The notes under the pieces: generated by a model
Databases searched by the model: none
Told to the model about the DNA's origin: nothing
What the model saw: the letters and a program-made list of their open reading frames with translations, nothing else
Program-made: the position numbers and the translations under genes
Shown: positions 34,101 through 42,671 of the stretch, in pieces
Numbering within the stretch: the first letter of the stretch is position 1
How the letters are laid out: every line of letters begins with the position of its first letter
DNA from: Candidatus Melainabacteria bacterium
Lineage (GTDB): Bacteria > Cyanobacteriota > Vampirovibrionia > Obscuribacterales > Obscuribacteraceae
Assembly (NCBI GenBank): GCA_013288645.1
Contig: JABDBL010000004.1
Coordinates: 60,057 to 124,056, forward strand
DNA length: 64,000 bases
Direction of reading: 5' to 3'

Positions 34101-37006
34101 GAAGCGCAAGCAGCATCAATTGAGAAGTTCACACCACCAAGATCAAATCTATTAGCTACGCGTCCGGCTGTAACATTACCTAAATAACCGGGGAAAGAAT
34201 CCTCTGTCCATTCAGGCAACACTTGTTCAAGCTCTTCTTTAATGGCAGGGTCAAGATGTGCCAATTTCCAACCAAGCATTGAACGTAAAGAATAGAAAGC
34301 AGTGATAGGACCATGACCAGCATTAGCAAGAATCACGGATGTTTTGTCGCGTGGGAAAGGCTTCTTGTCATAACCAGCATCTTTTAAAGCAGCATCTGTT
34401 ACTTCTAACAACAAGATCTGCATAGGATCGATTGAATTCAAACTGCTTGGCGGAATGCCATATTTAGTAGGATCAAATTCTATATCTTCTAGAAATCCAC
34501 CCCATTTAGAATAAATCTTATCCCGGGCTAGCGGATCTGGATCGTAATAATTACGCCAATCCCACTGATAAAGCGGCACTTCTTCGATGGCATCTACTCT
34601 ATTAAGAATATTAGTCCAATAGGATTCAACATCTTTTGCTTTTGGTAATAAGCAAGACATACCAATAATAGCTATTGGTTCTCGTTCATTGTTATTGCTA
34701 TTTGCTTTATAGGTTGATGTCCTTTCTTGTGTGATGTTTAAAGCGGCAATACCTTCGGATACAGAGTTAATCAGCTCGATACTTCTTTGGCAAACGTTTT
34801 CATGCAATTCACTAATAGTCATAGTCTTTTTGTGAAGACTAGCTATTTGTCCAATCATGTACATTCCATGTTGCCATTGTGTTTGCTCTGAGGCTTGTTC
34901 TAAATTGTTTGGCTTAGAATTCGATTGAGCATTAGTATCTTCTCTCAACTCAGCGATGACTTTGTCTTTGCTATTAATAGAACTGTTATCTAAGTCAGCC
35001 AAACTGTCTTTGCGAATCAGTCCTTTGCTTGCCAAACGTAAACGGCCAAGATTCATTAGTTCCAACTCTTCTCTAATCTCTTCTCTGCTGGTGCCGGCAC
35101 TAGCAAGGTTGTGACGTTTTTGGTTAAAACTATTTTTATAAGGAGAATTAATACAACGAATTGCATGACCAGGACCGGTTTCTAACAAAACTGTTTGATC
35201 GCAGTCAATGGCCGCTTCTTGAAATTTTTTGATAATGGCGCCAGAATTTACAACCTCTTGAGTGAATAGATAAGCCGTACCCATCAAAACACCAATCCGT
35301 GCACCACGCGCAGCTAAAGGTGCTGCTAAAGCAGAAACCGCAGCAGCCGAGCGAGCGTCATGAATGCCACCAGCAAAAATAACATGGTAAGAAGAGGCAT
35401 CGCGCGAGCTCATATTTTCGAGCAAACGCTCAACCATGGTGTCCCATAGAACGAAACTTGATCGCGGACCGACGTGTCCACCACATTCTTTACCCTCAAA
35501 AATGAAACGTCTCGAGCCCATTTCAATAAAGGAATCGAGTAGCAGTGGTGAAGGTACATGCAGATAAGTCTTTATACCAATATCCTCTAAATGCTTAGCC
35601 TGATCAGGTCTTCCACCTGCAATGAGGACATAAGGGGGTTTGTATTTTTCCAGTACTGCCATCTGTTCTGCTTTAAGCTCAGCAGGTACAAATCCCAAAA
35701 TACCTACGCCCCAAGGCTTATTTTCCAATAAAGTTTGTGCTGCTTTGACAAGGGACTCTGCCTCAGTACTCCGCATCAAAGCTAAAGCCAAAAATGGCAG
35801 CCCACCAGCTTTTGCTACTTCGAGGGCAAATTCTGCTGTATCGCTTACACGAGTCATCGCACCCTGCAAAATGGGGTAAGTAGTTCCGTGCGACTTTGCC
35901 AACGCAGATTGAGGACCAAGAGGTTTCAGTTTGTCACACAAATTTATATGTTCATCGATCGAGTTTCTAATCGCGTGCAAAATTCCGGCTACTGATAAAT
36001 ATTTTTGCGCTAAAGACGAAGCAAAGGCTATGTCTTGACCCAAGGGTATGATCCAGTCAGTAGGATCGCTTTCGGAATTATGCCTAACAATCGCTTCGTA
36101 AACTGCATCTAAATCTTTTAACTCGCCTTTGCCAATCAAATCAACGAAAGCATTTGATTGATCTGAAACAGCAGGCTGCATGGCGCGACAATAGATACGA
36201 AGTGCTATTTTACTCTCTTCCGCTTTGCCTAATTTATCTGGTGCGGCTATATTTTGACCATCGTCCGATAGAGACAGAACCTGCAATTCAGTACCATCAA
36301 ACTGTTCCATTTTTGCTTTTAAGATAAGGGGAACATTCGATTCTCGGGCTAGTAGTAATTGAGAATCAAGAATAACTCCCGCAGCACCTGCTGCATAACA
36401 AGCAGCAGCAGTATGAGAACCGATGCCACCCCATACATAAACAGGCAATTTTACTTGACTCAAACATTCTTGCATCAAAACAAAGGCCGTAGTTTCACCA
36501 ACAACACCAGCTGCTTCCTGTCCCTTTGCAATTACCGCGTCGACGGACAATTTTGATACCAGTCGTGCTTCCTGTATTGAAACTACTTCCGCCAATATTC
36601 TGATGTCTAATTTTTTCGACAGCGTTCTGAGTTGATCAATTACTTTAGATGTTGTACTGCTTTGAAGTTGGTCGCTGCGCTTAAATGAATCTGGCACCAA
36701 AATTATCGTTAACCGGTGCCCTCTTTCTTGCATTTGTGGGAGCAGAGATTTCAACTGTGTGACAAGTTCGTTTAACTGAGTAATACTAAGCCGCAATTCA
36801 TAACCAAGTTCTATCGCACTTTTTAATCGAGTTTTTATCTCAGGTGAGAGATTCGCAAAAGCGAAATCGATAACACCCAAATAGCCAGCTTTTTTTGCAG
36901 CAGCTGCTATTGATGTGTCGACTAAAGACACGTTTTGTTTGTGAGCGCGCGTAGCTGCCACCACAGGTAGTGAGGGATTAATAGCTAGAATTTCAAATGG
37001 AGACAT
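28097..37006 (-). CDS. Giant multidomain lipid/polyketide synthase
   Basis: The 2969-aa iterative-type synthase reads, in order: two FMN/TIM-barrel reductase-like segments (~1-250, WGGIGSHTAAACYAAGAAG; and ~370-640, PILQGAMTRVSD and FEGKECGGHVGPRSS, PfaD/nitronate-monooxygenase type, candidate enoyl reductase); ketosynthase (~770-1200, Cys in DAACASSLAAL, His in EAHGTGT and GHTKATAG); acyltransferase (~1385-1680, GHSYGEYVAL); a Gln/Asn-rich linker; one acyl carrier protein (~1930-2010, Ser in LGIDSIKRVEIL); ketoreductase (NADP motif TGGARGITAEIA, ~2340); and a PKS-type dehydratase (~2650-2960, His in LLDHAFDGVPVLPM). LGIDSIKR is typical of Pfa/Hgl secondary-lipid synthases. No thioesterase is present. 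Product unknown; a long-chain hydroxy- or glycolipid acyl chain is plausible. Confidence 0.85.
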   Translation of the reverse strand: MSPFEILAINPSLPVVAATRAHKQNVSLVDTSIAAAAKKAGYLGVIDFAFANLSPEIKTRLKSAIELGYELRLSITQLNELVTQLKSLLPQMQERGHRLTIILVPDSFKRSDQLQSSTTSKVIDQLRTLSKKLDIRILAEVVSIQEARLVSKLSVDAVIAKGQEAAGVVGETTAFVLMQECLSQVKLPVYVWGGIGSHTAAACYAAGAAGVILDSQLLLARESNVPLILKAKMEQFDGTELQVLSLSDDGQNIAAPDKLGKAEESKIALRIYCRAMQPAVSDQSNAFVDLIGKGELKDLDAVYEAIVRHNSESDPTDWIIPLGQDIAFASSLAQKYLSVAGILHAIRNSIDEHINLCDKLKPLGPQSALAKSHGTTYPILQGAMTRVSDTAEFALEVAKAGGLPFLALALMRSTEAESLVKAAQTLLENKPWGVGILGFVPAELKAEQMAVLEKYKPPYVLIAGGRPDQAKHLEDIGIKTYLHVPSPLLLDSFIEMGSRRFIFEGKECGGHVGPRSSFVLWDTMVERLLENMSSRDASSYHVIFAGGIHDARSAAAVSALAAPLAARGARIGVLMGTAYLFTQEVVNSGAIIKKFQEAAIDCDQTVLLETGPGHAIRCINSPYKNSFNQKRHNLASAGTSREEIREELELMNLGRLRLASKGLIRKDSLADLDNSSINSKDKVIAELREDTNAQSNSKPNNLEQASEQTQWQHGMYMIGQIASLHKKTMTISELHENVCQRSIELINSVSEGIAALNITQERTSTYKANSNNNEREPIAIIGMSCLLPKAKDVESYWTNILNRVDAIEEVPLYQWDWRNYYDPDPLARDKIYSKWGGFLEDIEFDPTKYGIPPSSLNSIDPMQILLLEVTDAALKDAGYDKKPFPRDKTSVILANAGHGPITAFYSLRSMLGWKLAHLDPAIKEELEQVLPEWTEDSFPGYLGNVTAGRVANRFDLGGVNFSIDAACASSLAALYTAVAELRNGNSDVVFLASTDTHNQPGDYLSFSKTHAFSADGHCKTFDTSADGIVISEGMAMLVLKRLSNAERDGDRIYAVIKGIGGSSDGRDLSLTAPRPAGQIKALNRAYDDAQVNPNTVTLIEAHGTGTVAGDKAEVEALKQVFELSKAAEQSCAIGSVKTMIGHTKATAGLASLIKVAKALHHKVLPPTIGVKNPNPACHFEQGPFYINAESRPWILPGGQSNSLDVRRAGVSAFGFGGTNFHVVLEEYTPTYVQPDDTKEDPILPAELFIFSGTSTTEVCRAITACSDKAKKLLDNGTREGLNLAALAYWQFLKDPEHQAQFGRSSNRVRLNNLGRSEQLAEHIKDSQSEQRKYCLAIVASSMTDLNDKLTRAKNDIQAANKEQIKDPRGVYFETSSFNAPNNKSKLAFLFPGQGSQYPGMLSQLTIRFAEARETFTQANKHLGSNLPKSLSDYIFPPPVFTKEEEAKLKEALTDTRIAQPAMGAANMAAYSLLTSFAVQPDMVAGHSYGEYVALCAAGYYDFASLMNVSQQRGEILAQSVNGQISRGAMAAVSCSVDKLKEHLTELPTGISIANVNSPGQTVIAGPLSEVEQSVSILQDKNLIARIIPVSQAFHTKSMKHAAEKLETVLNEIDRFDGSIDVYSNLQGQKYDRSSSKLASKLSSHTTEPVDFVSQIKKMYGDGARIFLEVGPGNVLTNLAQSILEGSDSTCIALDRPGRDGIVSLLQALAQLAVCGIKLDFQRLYQFRLAALRQVINYEPAASNKKLIYSVNSVTIQPKGKAAEMQAIKSLPAAVSKSSPLNYAPKTNLELNNLNKGFGNLKIENTPQRNNPGINQTPNRNKPNGTQTGNGQVDNIMLQFQQSMQQMANSFMETQQRVMLAYLANQKGEGYANNLSPSVMSSLTEKADFSVDNMVLPPEATTDVSANNFAANTANNGEALAAVPTTSTVSPEPELDTEQLITTLLEIVADRTGYPVDMIDPSLDLEADLGIDSIKRVEILNKFRRVLPDAKQKQLESGIEELAGARTLQGIIDWLRASHDHNPALVQSVGENNGSHKEQASALYVNGEGRSQGNGKHDNTKEGSNGHHNVVKRGLVMPVSLSPLAFTDAQMTERVNASKNGADLVLITCDKLGLADSLAKRFASHGFVPVVLKQLESKTDTKKSTSAHTDSKVIQREIDWQDFAQVEACLLDLQAKYGQASMLFHLQSFAEEKAESNRVSAVALLHLLKCFSLNATKVVSGNKPIFVSATSMGGKFGHDLVNPNHFSPTQAAIPGLIKVAAKEMADRSYKTIDFDLNKTGDGQKFSSQDLQDISLQLIKEVLANDDIVEVGYRANQRWGLEITDGSLKVDFSHPPLDKNSVVLITGGARGITAEIATQLAKHYKPILVLVGRSPLPTGLEEGRYSGIKGMRELKAKIIEALKEEGKSVNIPEVEMRYQALIKEREIRENIARLQNSANKVEYHSLDVRDAKALTSLVDRVYKDYGKIDAVIHGAGVIEDALIKDKDKESFTRVYDTKVNSALTLLEALKLESLQYLFFFSSVVGRTGNAGQVDYVAANEVLNKLALSVRDRMPKGRAAAIMWGPWKGGMAHPELEDVFAQYGWAMIDLQKGCEAFIDEMFCSNKKESEVLLVARAESKSKIKGLGARLANSEVITHSAGDKEYIVNLDTQVDTFLLDHAFDGVPVLPMSYALELMCEAAQATYHDLPLRSIEQFDIPAGILFDVPKKKISIIVNEEERQSDTATAMVSILSGAKRRVNFKARFCLGENTKLNAKIVAPTKIPLLEHEASNSNGTNGHNGNNGVNGNNGNESHAGKEIDLGKYDLGAPITLPAIADIYKQWLFHGKSFHGMKEIYSVGEKGILGQVSGLSPEKCLHMDTNGNWIIDPVMFDCSMQLGGIWARKSLDITALPTGFSRLSFFAPLTFESDELCFVHIIISPESSQNELRCDMAIYGPSGDLYIYVENLSGVGSKSLHRLANQNATIVEASISG

Positions 37007-37243
37007 TTAAGTCTATAAGCCCTTTGTTGATTTGACAGCTAGTTATCAAGCGTCGCCTTGAGCGAGAGCGCGCTCTGCTTGGAGAAAAAGCCGTTCGGAG
37101 AAATTATCAGCTTAAATCTCAAACGACGTGAACAAAGTATATAAGAGCCGGCCATTTGTGCCATTGGAGAGTTTTTAAGATCAATTGACAGATTTACTGT
37201 TGACTTGTGGCGTTTTTCTGTCCTGGCTCATCCTATGACCCTA

Positions 37244-38488
37244 TCAAACCACAACCGTCTCGTGAGGACTCCTCAATTCATAATTAATTCCCCTCCAGCG
37301 GATACGATTCGTAAGCAAAGAATAGAGAGTTAGTAGTGGTAGGACCACATGAGCTAAGGGAACAATTATGGCCGATTGCCAAAGTAATCTTTTGTAAGCT
37401 TGTTCGAAATCAATTCGCTCTGACCCATCTGCTTTTGCTTCTTGGTTAAGTAATTTACGCCACAAACCATGGGCTTGAAACAAGAAGAAAAGCTCCACAA
37501 GCAATAGTAGCAATGCCGCGAACAAAACTGGTAAAAACTTGTAAACTTGCAAAGCAAGAATTTGAAATGCTAATACCAATACAACAATTAGCCAGCCTGC
37601 CATCACAGCAGCTCTGATTACACCCATAAACCAAAGGGCCGGATAGTAAACTTTTGTCAAAATTAACTGTCTATTTGTCCATTCTATAACTTCGGACCAA
37701 GAAGCATCGCCATGGCTAACTACCAAACATTGAGGCACAAAATAAACAGACAAGCCTAGCTTCTTGACAGCGGTCGTCATAGTAAGATCATCATCTGCTG
37801 AGCGATCCCAGACCTCAGCAACAGCTGCTTGATCGAATATATCCCGTCTTATTGCCATTGCGCCACCCCAAGCAAAAGCAAATCTTTCACTGGATAATTC
37901 CCAGGCTGATAATCTATTCCATAATGAACGAATTAAGGCCGGCAAACTAAATTTACTTGGTAAATAAAAACGATATCCAGTAGTTATACCGACCTCTATA
38001 TCTTGCAAAGGTGTTATTAGTCTGGTCAAAAAATCTTTTCTAGCAATAACATCAGAATCCACAAAAACTAAGACTTCTGCCTGAGGAGAAATCTGCTTCA
38101 AAGCTTCTAATTGATTGGTTAGTTTTTGAGTTCTTCTGTTATCGATGCCTGCAATCACCAATTTTGATTTGATCGACGGATATTGATTCATCACTTTTTC
38201 AATGACTGGATACGCAAGGTCGTCGCTACCGGCCACAGAGAAAATAATTTCAAAATTTGGGGTCTGTGAGGAATCTGCACAGCCATAGTCTTGAGCTACT
38301 AATTTATGTAGATTTTTTTCGAAGTCCGGATCTAAGCCTTTACAAGGCAATATGACCGCAGCTGGCGGACAATAATAGGACATCGATTCATTAAGTCGAC
38401 TAGTTACATAGCGATACATGCGTTTGTAAGTTATCGATTGATAGAAACAAATGGCAATTACAAAAATAAGAGTGCAAATAGTAATCAT
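37244..38488 (-). CDS. Ceramide-glucosyltransferase-like GT
   Basis: The 414-aa membrane glycosyltransferase resembles GT21/HpnI proteins, which add a sugar to ceramide or a similar lipid. It has an N-terminal anchor, then the GT-A core: AVILPCKGLDPDFEKNL, the DSD metal motif in VLVFVDSDVIARKDF, FAWGGAMAIRRDIF, and the catalytic acid region WDRSADDDLTMTTAVKKLG. The last family motif, (Q/R)xxRW, appears only as RQLILTK, so the final Trp is not conserved. Three or four C-terminal membrane helices follow. It lies 237 bp upstream of the giant synthase on the same strand, which suggests that it glycosylates the synthase product. Confidence 0.78.
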   Translation of the reverse strand: MITICTLIFVIAICFYQSITYKRMYRYVTSRLNESMSYYCPPAAVILPCKGLDPDFEKNLHKLVAQDYGCADSSQTPNFEIIFSVAGSDDLAYPVIEKVMNQYPSIKSKLVIAGIDNRRTQKLTNQLEALKQISPQAEVLVFVDSDVIARKDFLTRLITPLQDIEVGITTGYRFYLPSKFSLPALIRSLWNRLSAWELSSERFAFAWGGAMAIRRDIFDQAAVAEVWDRSADDDLTMTTAVKKLGLSVYFVPQCLVVSHGDASWSEVIEWTNRQLILTKVYYPALWFMGVIRAAVMAGWLIVVLVLAFQILALQVYKFLPVLFAALLLLLVELFFLFQAHGLWRKLLNQEAKADGSERIDFEQAYKRLLWQSAIIVPLAHVVLPLLTLYSLLTNRIRWRGINYELRSPHETVVV

Positions 38489-38641
38489 CGCAATTTAAAC
38501 ATAAAGCAAAAGTGAATATAGTTCAATAATTTGACACGTCAACAGTGCCATGTGAATAAGCACTTAAGTTAGTGTAATGGCTTGATGATACACTTGCCTA
38601 TATACTGAATACTATCTAATTTTTCGCCTGAAAAGTGCTCA

Positions 38642-40306
38642 ATGTTTCGCAATATTCTTTACAAAGGATTTGGATTTCTTGGTTCCAAAAAAGCCAAGTT
38701 ATTTGAGCAAGCCTCATTTGACTGTGCAGGATCACAATTAAAGCGCTTAACTAGAATAGTAAATTCGAATGCATATAGCGTTTATGGCAAAGAACATAGT
38801 TTCTCTTCCGTCAAAACCTTTTCAGATTTTCAAACAGCTGTACCAATTAATAGTTACGAAGACCTGCTCCCCTATATTACCCGGTCCATGGAAGGAGAAA
38901 AATCACTATTAACTGAAGAAACCCCTTTTATGTTTGCTACTACCAGTGGCACTATAGGTAATCGTAAATTTATACCTATAACCAGATCATACATGGAAGA
39001 ATTTCGCCAAGCCTCCGTTGTTTCTGGCTTCCATTTATTGAAAAATTACCCAGGGATAAGTAAAGGCGTTGTACTTAGCATCTTTTCCAGTGCGCAAGAA
39101 GCACTAACAACATCTGGCATTCCATATGGAGCAATTTCGGGCAGATTATATTTAGATGAACCGGGACTGATAAAAAAGCACATTTCGCCTATCCCTTATG
39201 AAGCATTTGTTATCAAAGACTATGACACACGCTATTATGTAATTTTACGATGTGCACTTATGCTTCCAGTATCTTGCATATATACACTCAACCCAAGTAC
39301 TATAGCTTTATTAGCAAAGACTTTAGAAAATAATGCTGACAGACTAATTAAAGATATAGCAAACGGAACAATTACTACGAACGCTGAAATCAGCTCTGAA
39401 ACACGGGCGGCTTTGAAACCGTTTTTAAAGTCAGATCTTGAACGGGCACGGTTCTTAGAAAGACTGTTTGAACAAAAACAATTCAAACCAAACAAAATTT
39501 GGCCGGAATTGGCAGTGATTGCTTGTTGGACGAAAGCTGCTGCATCATTTTATCTCAAAGACTTTCCTCAACACTTCGGTGAAACCCCAGTATGCGATAT
39601 CACATATGGTGCTAGCGAGGGGCGTGGCACTGTTTTCCTTGGTGGAGAATCTCAATGCTTGGCCATTCGTTCTCATTTTTATGAATTCATTAAAGAAGAG
39701 GATATAGATAAGGAAAATCCACAAACGCTGGGTGGTTGGCAACTAGAGTCAGATAAGAGTTACTATATCCTGTTTACTACTTCAGGTGGACTGTATCGTT
39801 ATAATTTGAATGACGTGGTTAAAGTTGTCGGATGGCACAACAGCACTCCTCTTTTGGAATTTCTATATAAAGGTGGGAATATATGTTCTTTTACTGGCGA
39901 AAAACTGACAGAGCCGCAAGTCACTGAAGCAGTTTTGTCAAGCACAAAAGGGCTGAACCTAACAGTAAGTTTCTTTACCGCGATACCAGAATTTCAACCT
40001 GTTCCTCATTATCAATTATGGATAGAGTTCGACCATTATCCATTAAAGGAAAAAATCCAACTTCTCACACATAACTTAGATAGAGCAATCAGTCGCAATA
40101 ATTGCGAATATGAGTCTAAAAGAGAATCGGCTCGATTGGGCCCTGTTACTATACACTTGCTGAAACCAGGCACGTATAAAGAGTTAAGAAAAACCTTAGT
40201 AGCAGAAGGAACACCAGACGCTCAAATAAAAATTTCGCACTTAAATCCGAAAGCAGAAATTAAAAAGAAATTGCTTGGTCAGTTATTAGTAAGGGTCGGA
40301 TCTTAG
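38642..40306 (+). CDS. GH3-family acyl-adenylate ligase
   Basis: The 554-aa protein belongs to the GH3 family, best known from plant enzymes that adenylate acyl acids such as jasmonate or auxin and join them to amino acids. Visible motifs include the ATP-binding FATTSGTIGNRKFIPIT (~residues 98-115), FSSAQEALTTSGIPYGAISG, YGASEGRG (adenine contact), LFTTSGGLYRYNLNDVVKVVG and the C-terminal KISHLNPKAEIKKK. Bacterial members are common next to polyketide or lipid gene sets. It diverges from the glycosyltransferase with a 153-bp shared promoter region, so it may act on the acyl product of the giant synthase by activation, release or amide conjugation. Start is the ATG at 38642. Confidence 0.82.
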   Translation: MFRNILYKGFGFLGSKKAKLFEQASFDCAGSQLKRLTRIVNSNAYSVYGKEHSFSSVKTFSDFQTAVPINSYEDLLPYITRSMEGEKSLLTEETPFMFATTSGTIGNRKFIPITRSYMEEFRQASVVSGFHLLKNYPGISKGVVLSIFSSAQEALTTSGIPYGAISGRLYLDEPGLIKKHISPIPYEAFVIKDYDTRYYVILRCALMLPVSCIYTLNPSTIALLAKTLENNADRLIKDIANGTITTNAEISSETRAALKPFLKSDLERARFLERLFEQKQFKPNKIWPELAVIACWTKAAASFYLKDFPQHFGETPVCDITYGASEGRGTVFLGGESQCLAIRSHFYEFIKEEDIDKENPQTLGGWQLESDKSYYILFTTSGGLYRYNLNDVVKVVGWHNSTPLLEFLYKGGNICSFTGEKLTEPQVTEAVLSSTKGLNLTVSFFTAIPEFQPVPHYQLWIEFDHYPLKEKIQLLTHNLDRAISRNNCEYESKRESARLGPVTIHLLKPGTYKELRKTLVAEGTPDAQIKISHLNPKAEIKKKLLGQLLVRVGS

Positions 40307-40323
40307 ACCTAACTTAGATTTAA

Positions 40324-40482
40324 TTAAAAGTTGTCTTTAAACAGAGCCAAATAATCGGCACCGGCAGTATCGAACCAATCAATGCCACATGCGCACAACG
40401 AAACAGTGGCCAAAACAAAAATCGTAAATGAAAAAGCCATCAAGCGCCGGTTCTTTGAGTATTTATGAAATAAAACGTTCAT
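40324..40482 (-). CDS. Tiny putative lipoprotein (52 aa)
   Basis: This frame is too short for the ORF track. It starts 5 bp after the proline dehydrogenase stop and encodes MNVLFHKYSKNRRLMAFSF, a hydrophobic run and VSLCACGID, which resembles a signal peptide with a lipobox cysteine. The mature part is only about 20 residues (GIDWFDTAGADYLALF). Tight linkage and the signal-like start support translation; there is no obvious separate ribosome site, so it may rely on coupling. Confidence 0.45.
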   Translation of the reverse strand: MNVLFHKYSKNRRLMAFSFTIFVLATVSLCACGIDWFDTAGADYLALFKDNF

Positions 40483-40487
40483 ATAAA

Positions 40488-41429
40488 CTAATGGATGCCC
40501 ATAAGATTTTTCAGTCCATAGATCAGTAAGTTAGGATTGCTCCTTAGACGCCGCTTACAGTAAGGACCAGCTGATTCATCTGCCCCAAAAGGCAAATAAA
40601 GACGAACGATATTGCCTGATTGAACTAGATTTTTTTGCAATTCATATCTAGGTACTCCCAGTAAAAACTGGATTTCAAATTTGTTAGTGCTTAAGCGCAA
40701 AGGAAGCACGACATCAGTAAAAAACTTATTTATATAATGTTGATCATGGGTAGCTAATTCGACATAAGCTCCACTATCTAAAAGCTCTCGACTATAATCA
40801 ATAAGTAATTCTTTCATACGTTTTTTATCTGTGTAAGCAATGTCAGCGCTCTCCTCATAGATGCCTATAACAAGACGAACTCGCGTTCTTTGATCAAAAC
40901 GTTTTATGTCTTGCGCCGTGCGAAAAAGACGCGTTTGTAATACTGTACCTAAATTAGTATAGCCAGCATTAAGCAAAGAAAAATAACTGTCTAAATGATA
41001 GTCAGTCCAAATAGAGTGTTCTGCCTCCAAAGTCATATTTACATTGCGCTCGAAAGCATATTTGACTATTTGATGCGTTCTTTCATAACCAGACTTTAAA
41101 CTTTCTTGATCTGGCAAAACATCGGGCAAAGAGGAAACACAAAGCATTGATGGTTTAAAAGATAGAGTGAACTGCTTTTGTTTCTCTTGAACAAACGAAT
41201 GGCTATTATCTATCAGATCTATTGTCTTGATATATTTTTCAACATAGTTCTGGCACTCTTCAAGTGATGTTGCTGCTTCTCCTAATACGTCAATGGTACT
41301 TGTGAACTGATCTTTTTCGTACAAGGTGCGAGCCAAAGACAATGTTTGCTCCGCATCCTTAGCAGCTATATAAGGGGAGGCCAGACTCAACACCAATTTA
41401 GTTGGTAATAGATCAATGGGCGTCAGCAC
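40488..41429 (-). CDS. Proline dehydrogenase
   Basis: The 313-aa FAD enzyme oxidises L-proline to pyrroline-5-carboxylate. The TIM-barrel PRODH signatures are visible: TSTIDVLGEAATS, VNMTLEAEH, TVLQTRLFRT, RLVIGIYEE, ATHDQHYINKF, FEIQFLLGV and the substrate-binding C-terminal motif LYLPFGADESAGPYCKRRLR. Length fits the monofunctional bacterial form; no pyrroline-5-carboxylate dehydrogenase is adjacent. It starts 21 bp after the secreted-protein gene, and the tiny lipoprotein follows 5 bp later, so it is part of a four-gene minus-strand unit. Its electrons probably enter the quinone pool. Confidence 0.85.
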   Translation of the reverse strand: MLTPIDLLPTKLVLSLASPYIAAKDAEQTLSLARTLYEKDQFTSTIDVLGEAATSLEECQNYVEKYIKTIDLIDNSHSFVQEKQKQFTLSFKPSMLCVSSLPDVLPDQESLKSGYERTHQIVKYAFERNVNMTLEAEHSIWTDYHLDSYFSLLNAGYTNLGTVLQTRLFRTAQDIKRFDQRTRVRLVIGIYEESADIAYTDKKRMKELLIDYSRELLDSGAYVELATHDQHYINKFFTDVVLPLRLSTNKFEIQFLLGVPRYELQKNLVQSGNIVRLYLPFGADESAGPYCKRRLRSNPNLLIYGLKNLMGIH

Positions 41430-41450
41430 AACGAATTCCTGTATGCAAGA

Positions 41451-42671
41451 TTATAGTTCTAAAAACTTTAAGAAATCCACTCGTCTACAGTAATTAGATA
41501 ATGCAGTCTCGGTATCATAGGGCAGTCGCGAAGCAACTATTACTGTATTGATTGATGAGTCGTTTTGGACTTGAAAAGACAAAATCTTATTCTCTCGAAA
41601 AGCGGTGGTCATAATTTCAGATCGCCCCGCGGGTAGATATTTGACGGAGTTAGTAAAAGGAGCAATAGAGTCGCTTTTATTGCAATTGGCAAGAAGTTTG
41701 GCTAACGGTATGAGCTCTTTTTCTTTTAGAGTGCGATCCATTACAACAATGATTACATCTGCTTTATTAGCATTGTGTGAACCAACAAAAACTTCTTTGA
41801 TTAAATCATTAGATTTGTACCGAGTCCACGTTAAATCCTCACCGCCTGCCCGTGCTTGAACTTCAACCGCCTCACCAAATAGTCTGTCAAAAGCATAAAA
41901 ATCACTACCAATACCTGGCAAATTTTTAGGATAGGAAGTGTTTGTACTTTTTTTATTATTTTGAGCGCTCTTCTTAGAATCGACAAAATCCTTTGAAGCT
42001 GCTCCAGCAATAGTGCCCGGCGACGCACGCAGTGGCTGTTTTATTTTGCCAGCATCGTGCTTAGAATCATCAATCTCTTCTAATTGAACCCCTTTGCCAT
42101 GAATCAATAGTGGACTGCGTCCTGCTTGCGCTACAAGTTGAGCTTGAGCATCTTCATCGGTCATCGTAACTTTGGCTAGATGAACCATGAATAAATCTTC
42201 GACTTTCGTATTATTTAGACGGCACATCGCCTTACATTCAACGGTAGGCCAACTGTCGCTTTCAATTGGTAATTCATAATATCTTGGTCCTCTCAAAAAG
42301 ATGCATATGCGCTCGTGATCACGAATTGGCGCTCGCCTATACTCTCGAGCGACCGTAACTTCACCGGTGCGCACGTCAGTAAATCTGCCTTGAAATGGTA
42401 TTTCTCCGCCTAGGATTTGTTGTCCGCTCGTATTTTCAAGGAACAAAGACATGGCCGGATGATAACCAACAGCATCGTGCGACCACCAAGTTACACAAGC
42501 AAGAACAGAAAAGGTGTTTTGCTTTTGCTGATCAGGTTTTTGCAATTCATCTCCAGAATTGCTCCCTTTGCTATAAACAGATTCCGCCCTCGTCATCAAC
42601 AAGAAGAAGCACATAGTAAAAATAACTAGAGATAATATTCTGTGCCTAAAAACAATCACTTTTTCACCCAT
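41451..42671 (-). CDS. Secreted protein, unknown
   Basis: The 406-aa protein begins with a long signal peptide or signal anchor (hydrophobic about residues 12-27, then RAESVYSKG). The first exported part (~45-165) looks beta-rich (MSLFLENTSGQQILGGEIPF), with repeated R/D-rich turns, and is followed by a Ser/Lys/Asn-rich linker (~220-245) and a C-terminal domain with ADVIIVVMDRTLKEKELIPL. The family is not recognised. The start overlaps the LRR gene's 3' end by 16 bp and proline dehydrogenase begins 21 bp after its stop, so all are likely cotranscribed. Confidence 0.6.
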   Translation of the reverse strand: MGEKVIVFRHRILSLVIFTMCFFLLMTRAESVYSKGSNSGDELQKPDQQKQNTFSVLACVTWWSHDAVGYHPAMSLFLENTSGQQILGGEIPFQGRFTDVRTGEVTVAREYRRAPIRDHERICIFLRGPRYYELPIESDSWPTVECKAMCRLNNTKVEDLFMVHLAKVTMTDEDAQAQLVAQAGRSPLLIHGKGVQLEEIDDSKHDAGKIKQPLRASPGTIAGAASKDFVDSKKSAQNNKKSTNTSYPKNLPGIGSDFYAFDRLFGEAVEVQARAGGEDLTWTRYKSNDLIKEVFVGSHNANKADVIIVVMDRTLKEKELIPLAKLLANCNKSDSIAPFTNSVKYLPAGRSEIMTTAFRENKILSFQVQNDSSINTVIVASRLPYDTETALSNYCRRVDFLKFLEL

